A stretch of DNA of 64,000 nt from Coccinella septempunctata (GCF_907165205.1 NC_058192.1:28424001-28488000), one strand, 5' to 3'. Positions 10,041-21,989 are shown, counted from the stretch's first letter. Translations and numbers: made by a program. The notes: generated by a model not told the origin, from the sequence alone.

Positions 10041-12915
10041 GTAGGTATCAAGCATCAATTAGTTTACTCCCTCAATTTTGAAGGTCTACGAAAGTTTCAT
10101 TACGTATTTCTCACAGTGAGTTGCTGCTGCCTTGGGAATAAAATACCATTTTCAATATTGATTCTAAGGTGAATAGTGACGAAGAACTCACCCAGACCAT
10201 ATGGAACAAAACGTACACAATCATAAATTGACATCGATGAGTTTAACCAAACCAAATTACTATATGTACCTATTCTGATATAAGTATATTATGATATGTA
10301 CATGGAGAGTAAGTATTTAACTTCCTTCGTTGGTTTTTATTTTACTTATAAAGTTGTATTCGTTCTAGAGGAAAATATCAATGTGTCGATATAAAAAAAT
10401 GAACTCAATTATTTTCATACATTTTTGTGAAAGAAATTACACACAATGTTGGTTTTGAATTTTCTGAACATGATTCAGGAGGGAGTTAAATCCAATGCCT
10501 TCAAAAGCTCCAAACATAATAAATTTTCACAAAGCCTATATTCGGTACACGCATAAAGAATTCTTTTCAACAAAACATGAATTTTCAAGCATACTGCTCT
10601 GTACTTGGCGATAAATGGGGTTAATGAATAAAGCATAATTGATCAAATGTGAATATAATCAATGTATTTGTCTTATGATTGCGTTTGTATGAACTTCATG
10701 TTAAAAATTCTGTTGTGTTGGTAAAAGATTGGTAAAGGACAATTACGCATGATTTTCTTGAAGTCATTTCCACTTGTCACATGTAGGTACTCTGTTTTTC
10801 AAAATTAGGTATCGCGCGAATCAGGCTTCCGATGGAAGAATGAAAAAATTAAATAGATATTTTCGACAGAATAAATAAAATAACAAATGGAAAATATTTT
10901 AACAACCTCGAATGGGCATAGAAATTATTACACTGGTACGAAAGATTTACAGTTAAAAAGTCTTCACTTCATAATATTCAACAGATTTATTACCTGATGT
11001 CGTACCATTTTTATCTGATAATTCTGCTTTTGCGGTATAGTTGTGGAACCCAAGAGGGAAATTTGGGAGTTACTCGAGCGTGTTAGATTGATACAAGGGG
11101 AGTTATTTTGGACCCTGTAGAGTACCTCTATCAAAAATTAGACCTGTATATAGGGGGAAATGTCTAGGACAGCCTTTCAAATTTCGAAATAGTAACAAAA
11201 ACGATCATTGAATGTAGGTACATACTCGAGCGTGTCAGGTTTAGATATATGTGATTAATTAGATGTCGAAAAATATATATTGTCTAAGTCTGACAATTTA
11301 AAAAAAAAGCTTAATTAAGCTTGACGAAAATGTGTAGGAGGGCGCAGAAGTTGCAAAAAAAGTCACATGTAAATTCTCGAGCGGGGTGGAAAAAATATAA
11401 TCTGGCAGTTTCAGCAAGCCGGAACGATAAAATTGGCCCTAGAGGGCACAAAAATCAGTTTTTTCTTAATTATCTCCTCTCCTGGGCTTCAAATTGTTTT
11501 CGCATTCATTATAAAAATTGAAGAGCATAACATGTTTTTCAAATTTTTTACGAAGCAATTTTTTCTACGTTTGAACGTTTTTGAGATATATGGCTATGAA
11601 TGTAGGATATTAGACTGGGTTTCTACATTGACCTCGCCCTTATCGCTCTCTAACTCGAAAACGGTTAAGAGTATGTAGAATTGCTTCAGACAAAAGTTGT
11701 ATAGAATTTTATTTATAATGAAAACAGAAACGATTATAGGTACAGGAAGAGAGATATTTGAAAAAAATGCCTTGTTGTCACCTACAAACTCTCAGATTAA
11801 GAAAACGCCCCTGATTAGTGTCAGATTAATGGGTCAACACGTATGCAACTCGTAGATTAACCATCTGTATGAAAATCTGACAGGCTCGAGTATGTACAAG
11901 TAAGGATTTTTTTCTGCATTTTCAAAGGACCGCTCTGACCTTGTCGTCCGATTTGTCAGTCCCATGAAAAGTAACTTCGTTACTCAATAATTGCCGATCC
12001 AACTCTTAAAAGCAGATAGTGTAGTGTCTATGAATTTAAGATTTCAGTTGGACAGTTGAGGACTTGGTTTGTTAGCGACTCCACTTACTTGTAAGTCATG
12101 ACTTCATCAGTAATAGGCTTATGTATGCTGAAATTCACATCAACTTTCTCAGCAGTCAATAAACACGTTTGCTTGAGTAATCACGATTGAAAATTGATAA
12201 TATTCAACACACTTGAATCCAGTTTCAGCAACCAAGATTCAAAATTGAAAAAAAAAACAACTGACAACTAAGAGAAGAAGACTCATTTGATGAAAATCTC
12301 AAAATCCCCTTCAAAAATGACAATGACTCTATCGAGTTTTGCATTTCCAATAGAAAAGTTGAAACCAAACTTGCAATATAGGACATACAGTTCCTAATAA
12401 TACACATCTCTATAATCAATATACTGATCACTAATTACCCGAAATAATTAATAAACTAATATCTAAAAGGCTGAACATTGAGGATGTTAAATCAGTATTG
12501 GCATGTTGTTCACTTGCCAATCACTGCCCAACAATCATTCGCGCTCGAAATTCGATTTTCGTTTACTTTTCTGGATTTTCCCTTATTCTCAGCATAAACT
12601 TCTGCAAAGTATCAGGAAGGAATGAAAAAACAAAATAATGAAATCGGTTCAGCCTTCTTTATGTGATGAGATGTGAACGCAAAACAGGGCTTCATTTCTA
12701 TATTCATTCATCTATAAAAATGAGCAACATTTATTGTAAATATACGAAAATATCATATTTGATACTGGATGGAATTTATTGATAATAATATGGATAATCT
12801 TTCAACACAATAACCTAAATTCTGAAATATATTACGCATAAAAAATATTGAATATGTGCCTATCGTTTTTCAGAATTTTCTATGAATTTCGAAAACATGT
12901 TGCACTTGAAAACAC
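10041..12915. other. intergenic, no gene recognised
   Basis: A+T-rich DNA with scattered short frames that do not resemble proteins. The stretch at about 11440-11800 (phrases such as 'aactcgaaaacggttaag') has the texture of MITE interiors, but I could not find its ends. Confidence 0.45.
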
Positions 12916-12916
12916 A

Positions 12917-13271
12917 CTATTTGATGAATATTTGAACGTTTTGTGAAATAAAAATATTTTGCATATTTTCTCGTTTTTGAGCAATTTGATGTTCAAAAAT
13001 AAAAAAGTATCTGTGTAATTTTAACAATTGCGTAGGTACTTTGGCTGAATACAACTCTTTTTAAAAGATCCCAAAGATGTGTAGTGTGACAGATTCAGCT
13101 GGTTACTCAGAAGTTATAATTTTGTTTTTCCAAGGGTGGCTCATTATGAATACTTGAAATGGCCAAAGTTTTATCAGGGCCGAATCGGAAAAATGGTAGA
13201 AGAAAAAAGGGTTTATTTTCACCTCGAGAACTTTTGAAATATTCGTACCCGGCAGAGACTCACTCTGTATA
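12917..13271. mobile_element. degenerate partial copy of the CAGGGTG MITE family at 47.5-48.3 kb
   Basis: The order of phrases follows 47835-48120 and the right end near 48290: 'tgaatatttgaacgttttg', 'ttttgatgttcaaaaat'-like, 'gggtactttggct'-like, 'tttgtttttccaagggtggc', 'gaccgaatcggaaaaaatgg'-like, and 'tgaaatattcg' before a degenerate 'actcactctgta' end. It matches the right part of that element only. The left half is missing or too diverged. Confidence 0.6.
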
Positions 13272-16200
13272 TACGAGCGAGGGCCCTGGCTCTTGGGTGC
13301 ACCAAGAGGTTAGTTTTGGTCATATGGAGTAATTTTGTACCTCTAAAAACGAACTTATTTTATTAGTGCCAGTGAATTGATACTATTCTTTCCTATAGTA
13401 GGATATTCAAAAAAAAGTCTGCTCCACTTGTATTATTTATTCCCTTACATTGTGAGGTACATTTCAGCGAAATAATTTGGAGTATCGACCAACTGAATTC
13501 ATTCTCTACTAGGAATTTGCAGTTCCGTGAGACATATGAATAAACAATAATCCCCGAAATGAGTTCTGATGAAGTAGTGCTGTCGGAGGTTATTTCCCAT
13601 TCATTTTCGCTGAATAAATTTCAAACGAAACTATTTTTGGACTGATATTTGTGAAATCACGGATTTCCTCTCGAATAAATTGATGAAACTAAGTTATAAG
13701 GAATTTTTCATATATCTATATATCTATGAAAAAATTCCACTAGCATTCCCATTTGTTAAAATTTACTTTCGTTATGCATGAAAAACTGTGAAAAACTATA
13801 TGCGATTCCTCTTCACATTTCAAGAAATATTCTGATCCAGCGTCTTCCTAAGCAGTCTTCAGCTCGAGGCATTACCCCATTTCATCACCGGATAATCAAA
13901 TTAAACTCCACAAGCAGATAATTCTCCAAATAAATGCACACAATCTCTTCTCCAGTCTCCAGAGGAGTGTCCTGTTTTGCAATTGCCATTGCTGGATAGC
14001 TGTCCTAAAGTGGTATTTTCCAAGAATACAGAAGGGTTCATGTTCAGCAGGTTCCATGTTGTTCTATATTGATGTGCACATCATAGAGGATTTCTTGAAA
14101 CACTCTTGGGCGCACACAGACAGTCAGCAGTCAGCACATTGCCGCTTGTAAGTCGAAGGGTTCAGGCCCTCAATTTCGGCATCCATAAACGTAACCCTAA
14201 ATCCTAATAGATTTTGATTAATTTATAAACAAATTCTGAATGGATTTTACAGACACAAAAATGTACACACACCTGGCATCAACCAATCAGACAAAAGTGA
14301 AGTCCATTATTTAATTAATATGTACGAGTTCATTGAAGAGCAGAGTGAGGTTCTCACCACTTCCTCCTAAAAACTACTAACAATATTAAAAAAATGCATT
14401 GAAAAATTTTCGAATATTCTTATGACCAAAAAAGGGGGTTGGATTTTGATTCTGAAGATCTCACCTCTTCTAAATAAATATTTTTCTTTGAGAAGTAATT
14501 GATTGACAGCTTTTCTGATTATAATGGGTTCATTTCTTAACACATTAAAACTTTGTTGTATTCTTTAAATTAGATGTTATCTATTGTGTATTTTCTCTGC
14601 ATAAATTTTCTGTTTTCAAACAGCCCTCAAAAAATATATATATATATATACATATATAACGTAATTCTTAGCTTTTGCTGTATTATTTTCCAGGTGAACT
14701 GTCAAGTTAGAAGTTAGCATTTTGGATTGTTGTTGAATTAAAATCATCAGGAAATTATAAAGATGGTTTTTACGGACGTGCAAGAAGCATTTATTATTGA
14801 ATCCTTCTTCCAAATTGGGGAGAAAATAGAAGGTAGTGGAAATATTCTTTAATGTTCCAGCGATATTCCTGATGTTGCTGAAAGAATCAATCTTTCGAAA
14901 GTTTACAGTTTTGCGAAAAAAATTCATACGAATTGACATTGAATTTCGGGAATATGAACGGTATGTCACATGCTTCCGAGTACGGCGGAAATTTCTACAT
15001 ATCGAAGATAACCTCAATATTTGGTTCATATCGACATCAAACGTACTGTCTTCTGTCGCTGACTAGGTTTGCTGAAATTATGGAATTTACAGTAGAAAAC
15101 CTTTCATCTTTAACAGGACCATTCCAACATAATGAAAAATAAACATTGATTTGAGGTTATGTCTCATCCGATATCGGACAAAAGTTAAAATATTTCAACT
15201 TCAAAACTGAAACAAATCTGGAAATTTCAAGGATTTTCGGCTATTCAAAATTGGTGGCAAAATTGACATACCTACCTACTATTCAAATATAGATCTTATT
15301 TTTACAATGGCCAAAGCTGAAAACAGTTATGCATACTTTGTTCGTCTAAGTATACAGATTGCTGAAATTCTACTTCGAACATAGGGATTGCCCACGAGGA
15401 AGAAGAGAACTGTACAAATGCAACTCGATGCTCGAAGCCGGAGAGATAGGAGCAGCTCACTTGAAAATAAGTCGGGCAAATCAAATACGGAGCGATCCAA
15501 TTGCATGTTAAATAATTCATTACCTGTAATGAAATTATTCTAGCACTGGGCGATTGCATTTTCACAGTTCTCTTCTTTTTCATGGCATTGCCTATATTCG
15601 CCTTTAAATTTTTGTAATCTGAATACTAGGAATATTAGGATGTATAAGAACGAAGAGGCTCAAGCCCAGTTGCAAGTTGCAAGTTGCAAATTATAATTCA
15701 ATGGTCCATTGAAACTTTAATCCTTCATTAATTTTATGGGACGTTTCCTTACTTTTAAAATATACACTAATCTCCTATATCACATTTACCTACTATTGTC
15801 ATTCACTTGAACGAACATGCAATAAATACAATCTGCAGTATAATATCAGCTTCAATGAGTATTCCTCTCTTTCATGAGTAAATAGAGGACTGCGAAACGT
15901 CCGGGCCAATTTATTGAAAAATCTGATTTTTCCCACTTTTTTTCTGTTTGAAATAACTGTATATCACGGTTATAGTCAAATTCAAGCTAAATACAACTTT
16001 TTTTCCTATAACTTCCTTCGTGGGATGAGTATTAGTACCAATATTGTAGCCACAACGAGAATTTCCTTCTTTTTGAAAAATTTGCGAAGTTCAATTTTTC
16101 CGGATCTACCAGATATACAGAACTCCAATTAGTTCTCAATTGTGGCATGACCTGTTCTGAGAAAACAACTTTTCATAAGTTATATGCTGAAAACTGGTAG

Positions 16201-16384
16201 GTACAAGCCGAAAATTTCCGAGATTTTTTGGCAAAAAAAATTTTCTCAAGAGATTTTGAACTTACAAAATTGGTAAAATACTACTCAAACAAATCCCAAC
16301 AACTTACCAAAACCAATTTTTTCGCAACTTCGAATACCTGTCGCCTGGTCTACATGTTAATTGAGGCAATAATATATAATAACG
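13272..16384. other. intergenic, no gene recognised
   Basis: No frame here looks like a known protein. A TA microsatellite lies at 14632-14657. The longest minus-strand frame (14616-15029) is low complexity near its end and shows no motif. Confidence 0.5.
14632..14657. repeat. (TA)n microsatellite
   Basis: TA run with one interruption (…tatacatata…). Confidence 0.9.
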
Positions 16385-16390
16385 TGATTT

Positions 16391-16447
16391 AGATAGATAG
16401 ATATAGATAGATAGATAGATAGATATAGATAGATAGATATATATATA
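16391..16447 (-). repeat. (GATA)n microsatellite, 3' tail of the CR1-like element
   Basis: On the minus strand the ORF2 stop is followed by about 60 bp of UTR, AATAAA-like sequence, TA units and then TATC/GATA units. A microsatellite tail is typical of CR1/L2-like LINEs, so this marks the element's 3' end. Confidence 0.85.
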
Positions 16448-16506
16448 TTTATTTTGTTCGAAGTACACAACAAAATGTACAAGAAAAAACGTCAAACAAA
16501 GATACA

Positions 16507-19437
16507 TTAAAGAGAAATCGACTTTTCAGCCTTACAAAAATCAAAGTATTCCTTAATATTATAGGGTTCACACCTCAAAATAAAAGAATTCAGTTTACAC
16601 AGCAGTAGTTTCTCTGTATTTATATCACGAAATCGCCTTGGCAATGCATTAAACATTTTCATGCACATGTACATAGCATTATGCTGTGTCAAAGTGAACT
16701 TATGAGCTGGATAGAGATAACAGTCTATTCGCCTTGTCTTTACATTTTTATTTCGGTATGGCTCAAAAATCTCCCGATGCTGAATTAAAAACTTGAGGGA
16801 ACTGTACACGTACAATCCTGTTAAAGTATGAATATTGCCAGCCCGAAAAACACCCCTACACGACTGCCTGTATTTCATGTTCATAAAAGATCTTAAAGCA
16901 TACTTTTGTTTTACAAAAAGGCTGTCAGTGAAGAAACTGTTTCCCCAGCAAACGATACCATATGACAAATTAGATTGAAAAGCAGCATAGTAAAAAATCT
17001 TCAAGGTAGGCAGATCAACAGACTTCTTGAGAACATTAATGGCATATAAAGCCGAGTTCAATTTTTTATTTAAGTGATGTATATGTACATCCCATCTCAA
17101 CTCACAATCTACATGAACACCAAGGAACCTGGTAGATTCCGAGATCTTCACTTGACTTCCATCCAGAAAAATTTCATTTGGGAATTGAAATTTTGACCTT
17201 GAAGAGTGAAAAACTACACATTCTGTTTTTTGTGCATTTAATTTAAGCTTGTTTGATGTGCACCAATTTTCAACACTTAAAAAGGCATTATTCAGTTCTT
17301 CATTCAATTGAGAGGCGTTACATAAGATCTTGATAATATTTGTGTCATCAACATAGATGATTGCATTCAACAATTGGTCAATATTGCGAGGTAAGTCGTT
17401 TATATATATAATGAACAATAAAGGGCCTAAAATGCTACCCTGAATTACTCCATTAATGATATCCTCATCTTCAGAAATAAAGCTTTTATCATCGATAGTA
17501 ATAGATACTTTTTGTTTTCGCCCTTGTAGGTAGCTTTGTATAAGTTTTAGTTGGTTATCCCTTATACCATATGCTTCAAGTTTACTTAATAGTCTACTAT
17601 GGTCTACTGTATCGAAAGCTTTGGAAATATCCAGAAATAGGCCAACTGGAACCTCACCCTTTTCAATTGCTGTAATAACAGTTTGAGTCAATTCAAAAAT
17701 TGCTGTCATTGTATTCTTGTTGTTCATAAAACCGTGTTGAGATGAGCAAAAGATGCCATATTTCTTGAAAAATTTAATAAGGCGATCAGAAAGAACTTTC
17801 TCAAAGATTTTTGCAAAAGTTGTTATGCACATAGCACATATATAAATAATATTAATAGGTCGGTAGTTGTTAAAATCATCTTTACAGCCAGATTTATATA
17901 GTGGTGTTTTTATTGATAGCTTCAAAGCAGATGGAGAAATACCAGATACAAATGCACAATTCATAATATACCTGATTGGCTGAACAATAAAGTGAATAGC
18001 CTTCTTTATTACAATGCTAGGAATTTGATCATAGCCTGATGAAAATGAGTTTTTCAATTGTTGCACTATGCTAAGAATTTCATTAGCTTCAATATCAAAA
18101 ACAAAGAATGTCTTGTCTAGACGTCTCAACCCGCCTCCAACATCACGATGTGAAAAAGAAGCCGTACATCTAGAGGCGTTTACAAAATGTTCATTAAAGT
18201 CTCGTACTACCATTTGCGGGCAACCAGTTGGAAATATGCTTTGCCTAGGCTGATTTCTACCTGTTAGTGACTTTATTATTCCCCAAGTTGTCTTGGTTTT
18301 ATTTCCGGAGGTTAGGATTCTGTCTCTGATTATCTTCTGCTTCAATTTTGTGATTTCAAAATCGTATTGCTTTTTACATACTTTATATTCTTTCTTCAAC
18401 TCAGGTCTATGCTGTGAGATCACATATAAAACATCAAGCCTTTGCCTTAGGGCAACTATATGAGGATCAGATCTACACATAATCCTGTAGTCATTATTAA
18501 TCGGATTACTACTAGATGATTTCACCTTCACTAGAGGAAATGAAGATTGAAACATTAGAATGAAATTACTAAAAAAGAAATTCCACATTTCATTTACCTC
18601 AGACTGTTTGAACTTATACAGATCTGACCAGTCAAAGGCTGACAACTCATCAACAAAATCATTCAAATTTACATCATTAAACTTCCTGATAACCCTCTTA
18701 CTTGCATTTCTATGGTAACTGCCTTTTATATCAAAAGACACTATCTGTGCAGAATGATCAGATAGATGTGGCTGGACAGCCTCAACATTACAGCCATCAA
18801 CATCAGCAAAAACATTATCAAGACAGGCAGTTCCTCTAGTCGGTTCCTTAACTAACATTTTCAAATTAAAACTTTCAGTTATTGTCAACATGATGTTGGT
18901 GTTCTTATTATGTAGCTGGAGAAAATCAAAGTTAGAATCACCAGTGAGAACAAGTATATCACTCTTAGCGGCATTAATCAATATCAAAAGTTCATGGAGT
19001 TTTTCAAAAAAGATGTCAGGATCAGCAAGAGGTGCTGTGTTTGGTCTATAGACACATATAAGAACCAGTTTAAGGTTATCTTTTATGTAGCATTCAATCG
19101 CACAACATTCAATAATACCCAGAACAGTGAACCTTGCAATGTCTAACTTATCCTTACACTTATATCCTATTCTAGAATAAATCGCAATTCCACCATGTTT
19201 TCCTTCCTCTCTGCAGTGACTGGCCGCAATCTTATAGCCTGCGATACAGAAGTTCTCAAGTTGTTCTCTGCTCTGCCAGTGTTCCGTTATTGCGAAGAAG
19301 TCCGGTTCATTTTCATTGACGAAGTTAAGAAGTCCATTATAAGCTGTATTCAAACATTGTATATTAATATGAAATATTTTAATACCTTTTGATGAAAAGA
19401 CTTTATTCGTTGTCGGATTAAATAGTGTTTGTTCCAT
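16507..19437 (-). CDS. non-LTR retrotransposon ORF2: APE endonuclease-reverse transcriptase, intact 976 aa
   Basis: This protein nicks target DNA and copies element RNA there. Residues about 19-240 form an APE/EEP endonuclease: IKIFHINIQC (Asn25), FFAITEHW (Glu52), CVYRPN, LTGDSNFDF, LDNVFA and LSDHSAQ. The RT follows: NNYRPINIIYICA, SQHGFMNNKNT, GLFLDISKAFDTVDH (near residue 600), NGVIQGSILGPLLF and IIYVDDTN, with YVDD at residues 695-698. The tail has LSYGIVCWGN, MKYRQSCRGVF and CEPYNIKEYFDF. YVDD replaces the more usual YADD or FADD, but both aspartates remain. No stop or frameshift occurs over 2931 bp, unlike every other large TE gene here. The ATG at 19437 overlaps the ORF1 end by 20 bp. 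The 5' truncation removes the promoter, so autonomous activity of this copy is unlikely. Confidence 0.93.
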   Translation of the reverse strand: MEQTLFNPTTNKVFSSKGIKIFHINIQCLNTAYNGLLNFVNENEPDFFAITEHWQSREQLENFCIAGYKIAASHCREEGKHGGIAIYSRIGYKCKDKLDIARFTVLGIIECCAIECYIKDNLKLVLICVYRPNTAPLADPDIFFEKLHELLILINAAKSDILVLTGDSNFDFLQLHNKNTNIMLTITESFNLKMLVKEPTRGTACLDNVFADVDGCNVEAVQPHLSDHSAQIVSFDIKGSYHRNASKRVIRKFNDVNLNDFVDELSAFDWSDLYKFKQSEVNEMWNFFFSNFILMFQSSFPLVKVKSSSSNPINNDYRIMCRSDPHIVALRQRLDVLYVISQHRPELKKEYKVCKKQYDFEITKLKQKIIRDRILTSGNKTKTTWGIIKSLTGRNQPRQSIFPTGCPQMVVRDFNEHFVNASRCTASFSHRDVGGGLRRLDKTFFVFDIEANEILSIVQQLKNSFSSGYDQIPSIVIKKAIHFIVQPIRYIMNCAFVSGISPSALKLSIKTPLYKSGCKDDFNNYRPINIIYICAMCITTFAKIFEKVLSDRLIKFFKKYGIFCSSQHGFMNNKNTMTAIFELTQTVITAIEKGEVPVGLFLDISKAFDTVDHSRLLSKLEAYGIRDNQLKLIQSYLQGRKQKVSITIDDKSFISEDEDIINGVIQGSILGPLLFIIYINDLPRNIDQLLNAIIYVDDTNIIKILCNASQLNEELNNAFLSVENWCTSNKLKLNAQKTECVVFHSSRSKFQFPNEIFLDGSQVKISESTRFLGVHVDCELRWDVHIHHLNKKLNSALYAINVLKKSVDLPTLKIFYYAAFQSNLSYGIVCWGNSFFTDSLFVKQKYALRSFMNMKYRQSCRGVFRAGNIHTLTGLYVYSSLKFLIQHREIFEPYRNKNVKTRRIDCYLYPAHKFTLTQHNAMYMCMKMFNALPRRFRDINTEKLLLCKLNSFILRCEPYNIKEYFDFCKAEKSISL

Positions 19438-19640
19438 TGATTCTTTTCCGAAAAAAGTTTCGAAAGTTGAAGTCTCTGATTAAGACTCCATCGGGCCAAA
19501 AACTCTTTTCCATGACTGCCCTATATTGTTCTTCATTTTCAACACCTACTGTAAATGAGGAATTATTTCCCTTCGTTTCCAACTTCTTAACTTCAATGGT
19601 CCTTGTATTTAAACCTTCCTGTAGGTAGTTTTCAATTACA
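19418..19640 (-). pseudogene. C-terminal fragment of the CR1-like element's ORF1
   Basis: On the minus strand the frame reads NYLQEGLNTRTIEVKKL, SSFTVGVENEEQYRAVM and EKSFWPDGVLIRDFNF, ending with TAA at 19418-19420. The pattern 'SFxVGV...FWPxGVLIRxF' is typical of the conserved end of ORF1 in CR1-like insect elements, where it follows a zinc-binding or PHD-like region. It overlaps the ORF2 ATG by 20 bp in a different frame, which suggests coupled translation. The upstream part is missing, so this is a 5'-truncated insertion. Confidence 0.7.
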
Positions 19641-19755
19641 GATACAATTTACAAATACGAGTTTCAATAGGTCTCGTCTCAATATTTAGGGACCTTATGA
19701 TGCTTTAAAATTTTATTCTTTAATCAATCTTCTTGAAAGAAAGCAAGAGCAAGTC

Positions 19756-20800
19756 TTGGGAGTTCGTATGGTCACAGTCAATAAAACACCCTATTCAAAA
19801 ACGCCTTGGTTTCGCCAAGAAGTGAAAGAAAATGCAGAGAAAAGCAGAACGCATACTTACAGTAGGTACATAGACAAGAAGACCCGAGAATCCTATCAAC
19901 ATTATAAAAGAATTCGCAATGAAACAAGTATACTTATGAGGAGATTGAAAAGCGAGCATTGGGAAAGGTTTTCTAGAAGACTGGAAGATTACTTTTACGG
20001 TGTACAGAAGCAGATGTGGCGATTCATAAGGCAACAACGCAGAGAAATAAATGAACTCTCTGAAATAAATAAAATAACATTAGAGTCATGGGAGAAATAT
20101 CCGACTGAACTATACCAGTGCGACGGAAGGGAGAGCGAAAGGAACAGCACTAACACAACATATATTAGACAAAACATCGAGGTGACCACGGAAGAGGTGA
20201 ACAAGGCCATCAAATCTTTAAAAAACAGAAAGACCCCTGGACCGGACGGAATACAGAATGATCTGTTGAAATGTGGTAGGGAAACACTCACAATGGAACT
20301 AAAAAATCTTATCCAGTCAATGCAGAATACCACAACAATGGAAAACCAGCATAATTGTACCGATGTTCAAGAAGAGAGACAAGCGCGAATCAAATAATTA
20401 CAGGAGTATATACCTGCTCGCTACTACCCTGAAACACGTCACAAAAATAATAACGAACAGGATTAGTTCGAGCACTTCTCTGTCAGACGAGCAACAGGGG
20501 TGTAGATCTGGAAGGTCCTGCGTTGACGGTGTATTTGTGTTACGACAAGTGATGGAAAAATCTATAGAATATAACAAGCCAGCTTATATGTGTTTCATAG
20601 ACTTAACAAAAGCTTTTGATCGCATAAAACTGGAGGATATAATACACCTATTATATAACAGAAACATACATCCAAATATCATCGAAACAATAGAGGGAAT
20701 ATATCGAAACAATATAGGGAAAGAGCGAATCAACTGCCAATTAATAAAAGAAATCCCAATAAGTAGTGGCATCAGACAAGGAGACTCTTTGAGCCCATTA
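19756..20800 (+). pseudogene. RT gene, 5' part (to motif 'DSLSPL'), interrupted
   Basis: The linker (TPWFRQEVKENAEKSR; RNETSILMRRLKSEHWERF; GVQKQMWRFIRQQRREINEL) leads to RT motifs: KTPGPDGIQNDLLKCG, then after a frame change near 20370 NYRSIYLLATTLKHV, QQGCRSGRSCVDGVFVLRQ, AYMCFIDLTKAFDRI and SSGIRQGDSLSP. The endonuclease is missing. At 20799-20800 the coding sequence is cut by the transposon. Removing the insert and one TA rejoins SPL to LFNIIMDEF without changing frame, so the insertion is later than the last coding state here. Confidence 0.85.
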
Positions 20801-20810
20801 GGGGAGACTA

Positions 20811-21977
20811 GGGAGCATTGATACATGGGGAGGCTTGATACAGGCTTATATCCGCGATCTGTAGCCGTTTTCAAAAGTATTATACTAGTGAACACTATTC
20901 TTTGGCAGAGGGCATTGCGTGACGTTAATCTGTGAGGCTAACAGTAGTTTGTTTGTGAAATATTCAACAAAGAGTGTTTCGAGGTGAGAAATTGTAAGTT
21001 TTTACTCAAGGTACCTAAGGGTTTTATGATCATGCATTAATTCTTCGGCATAAACAAACATTTCACTAGGAAATATGCATAAAACTACTCAATTTACAGT
21101 TTTATTCGGTTTTCAAAATATATGAGTATAAGATGAAAATATAAATCACTTTAAAAATTGCTTTCAGGGAGGTTTGAGACATCTTCAAAAAATATTTCGT
21201 AGCTAGTTGGATAGGCCTACATGAAGGCTTTTCCACCATCCAACATAACAAGGGGATTTTTAACAACTGGAATTCATCAGGACAATCCCCATGTACTTAA
21301 CGCGGCCGACTTTTCTTGTGCGGAAGTGACTAACCAACAATTTCCTGATTTTTCTAAACCTATGGGTCCAAAGCAAGCCAGTATCATTGCTGATCTACCT
21401 ACTGAGCTAAATAATTCTAGTACATCCAGCAGCATACATAGCCGAGGCAGAACAAGAACCAAGAAAATCAAACAAAAGAGGTATACGAAAGAAAGAGTAT
21501 GTAGACCGGGGTATTTCGGACAATGAGAATGACACAGTTGAGGAATATGACGGAGAGGGCGAAGATGTAGCCTATATATTGCAATGGTTCATTTTCATCC
21601 TCTAGATCAAACGAATTCTGGATCAGGTGTCAGGTGTGCTCGCAATGGCGTGCCGAAGAATTTGCCGGTGTTAGAAAAGGCACAAAAATGTGTATATGTG
21701 ACATTTGCAAGTGATGCCAATGGAACTTATATTTTCAATTTGTGTCTCATACCTCCCAGTACATCGTATCAATCCTCCCATATGTGGGGAGGCTTGAGAC
21801 AGTTTGCATGTTTTTGTGTTCAACGTTCTGTACAGAATAAGATGTTTATGTTTTGAGAGTTCTATATTTATTTTGTTGAACGATTAATTGAAGAATTATA
21901 TAATATAAGAAAAGTCCTGTTTCTTCATATAATTCAGTTTCCAAAATAAAAATTCCAAAAAACGTATCAACCCTCCA
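20811..21977. repeat. seven copies of a 14-bp motif, GGGAGGYTTGAKAC, inside the pogo-like element
   Basis: Forward copies lie at 20811-20824 (diverged), 20828-20841, 21167-21180 and 21787-21800. Inverted copies lie at 21744-21757, 21766-21779 and 21964-21977. They cluster near the ends and around 21744-21800. Repeated subterminal words are typical of transposase binding sites, but that role is inferred. Confidence 0.8.
21221..21714 (+). pseudogene. pogo-like transposase, C-terminal remnant with zinc-binding tail
   Basis: The frame 21221-21526 reads ITRGFLTTGIHQDNPHVLN, then DFSCAEVTNQQFPDF, the pattern that follows the DDE domain in pogo/Tigger-like transposases ('GFrxTGIxPxNpxxf'). It is serine-rich and ends in a basic stretch. 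After frame changes, 21608-21714 reads FWIRCQVCSQWRAEEFAG then CICDICK and stop TGA. This is a C-x2-C-x2-W...C-x-C-x2-C zinc-binding tail of the kind seen at the end of some insect pogo-like transposases. The DNA-binding and catalytic domains are absent. The ATG at 21221 is not a true start. Confidence 0.72.
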
Positions 21978-21989
21978 CAGTCTCCCCTA

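Larger units (their letters stand above)
16391..19640 (-). mobile_element. CR1-like non-LTR retrotransposon with intact ORF2, 5'-truncated in ORF1
   Basis: Read on the minus strand, the element starts inside ORF1 near 19640, overlaps into a complete ORF2 (stop at 16507-16509), and ends with a short 3' UTR and a GATA microsatellite. It is the best preserved element of the window. The 6945-7370 fragment is a relative. Assignment to the CR1/L2 group rests on the ORF1 end motif, the endonuclease-RT order and the microsatellite tail. Confidence 0.85.
20801..21987. mobile_element. pogo/Tigger-like DNA transposon, internally deleted, TA target duplication
   Basis: Both ends start GGGGAGACT and continue as an imperfect inverted repeat of about 24 bp to a GATAC word. 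TA lies on both sides (20799-20800 and 21988-21989), as in Tc1/mariner/pogo insertions. At 1187 bp it is shorter than a full pogo and keeps only the transposase C-terminus. It carries seven copies of a 14-bp motif listed separately. Confidence 0.88.

Noticed and set aside
14616..15029. 137-codon minus-strand frame as a gene
   Set aside because: Its end is a translated TA microsatellite, and the rest lacks motifs and overlaps other open frames.
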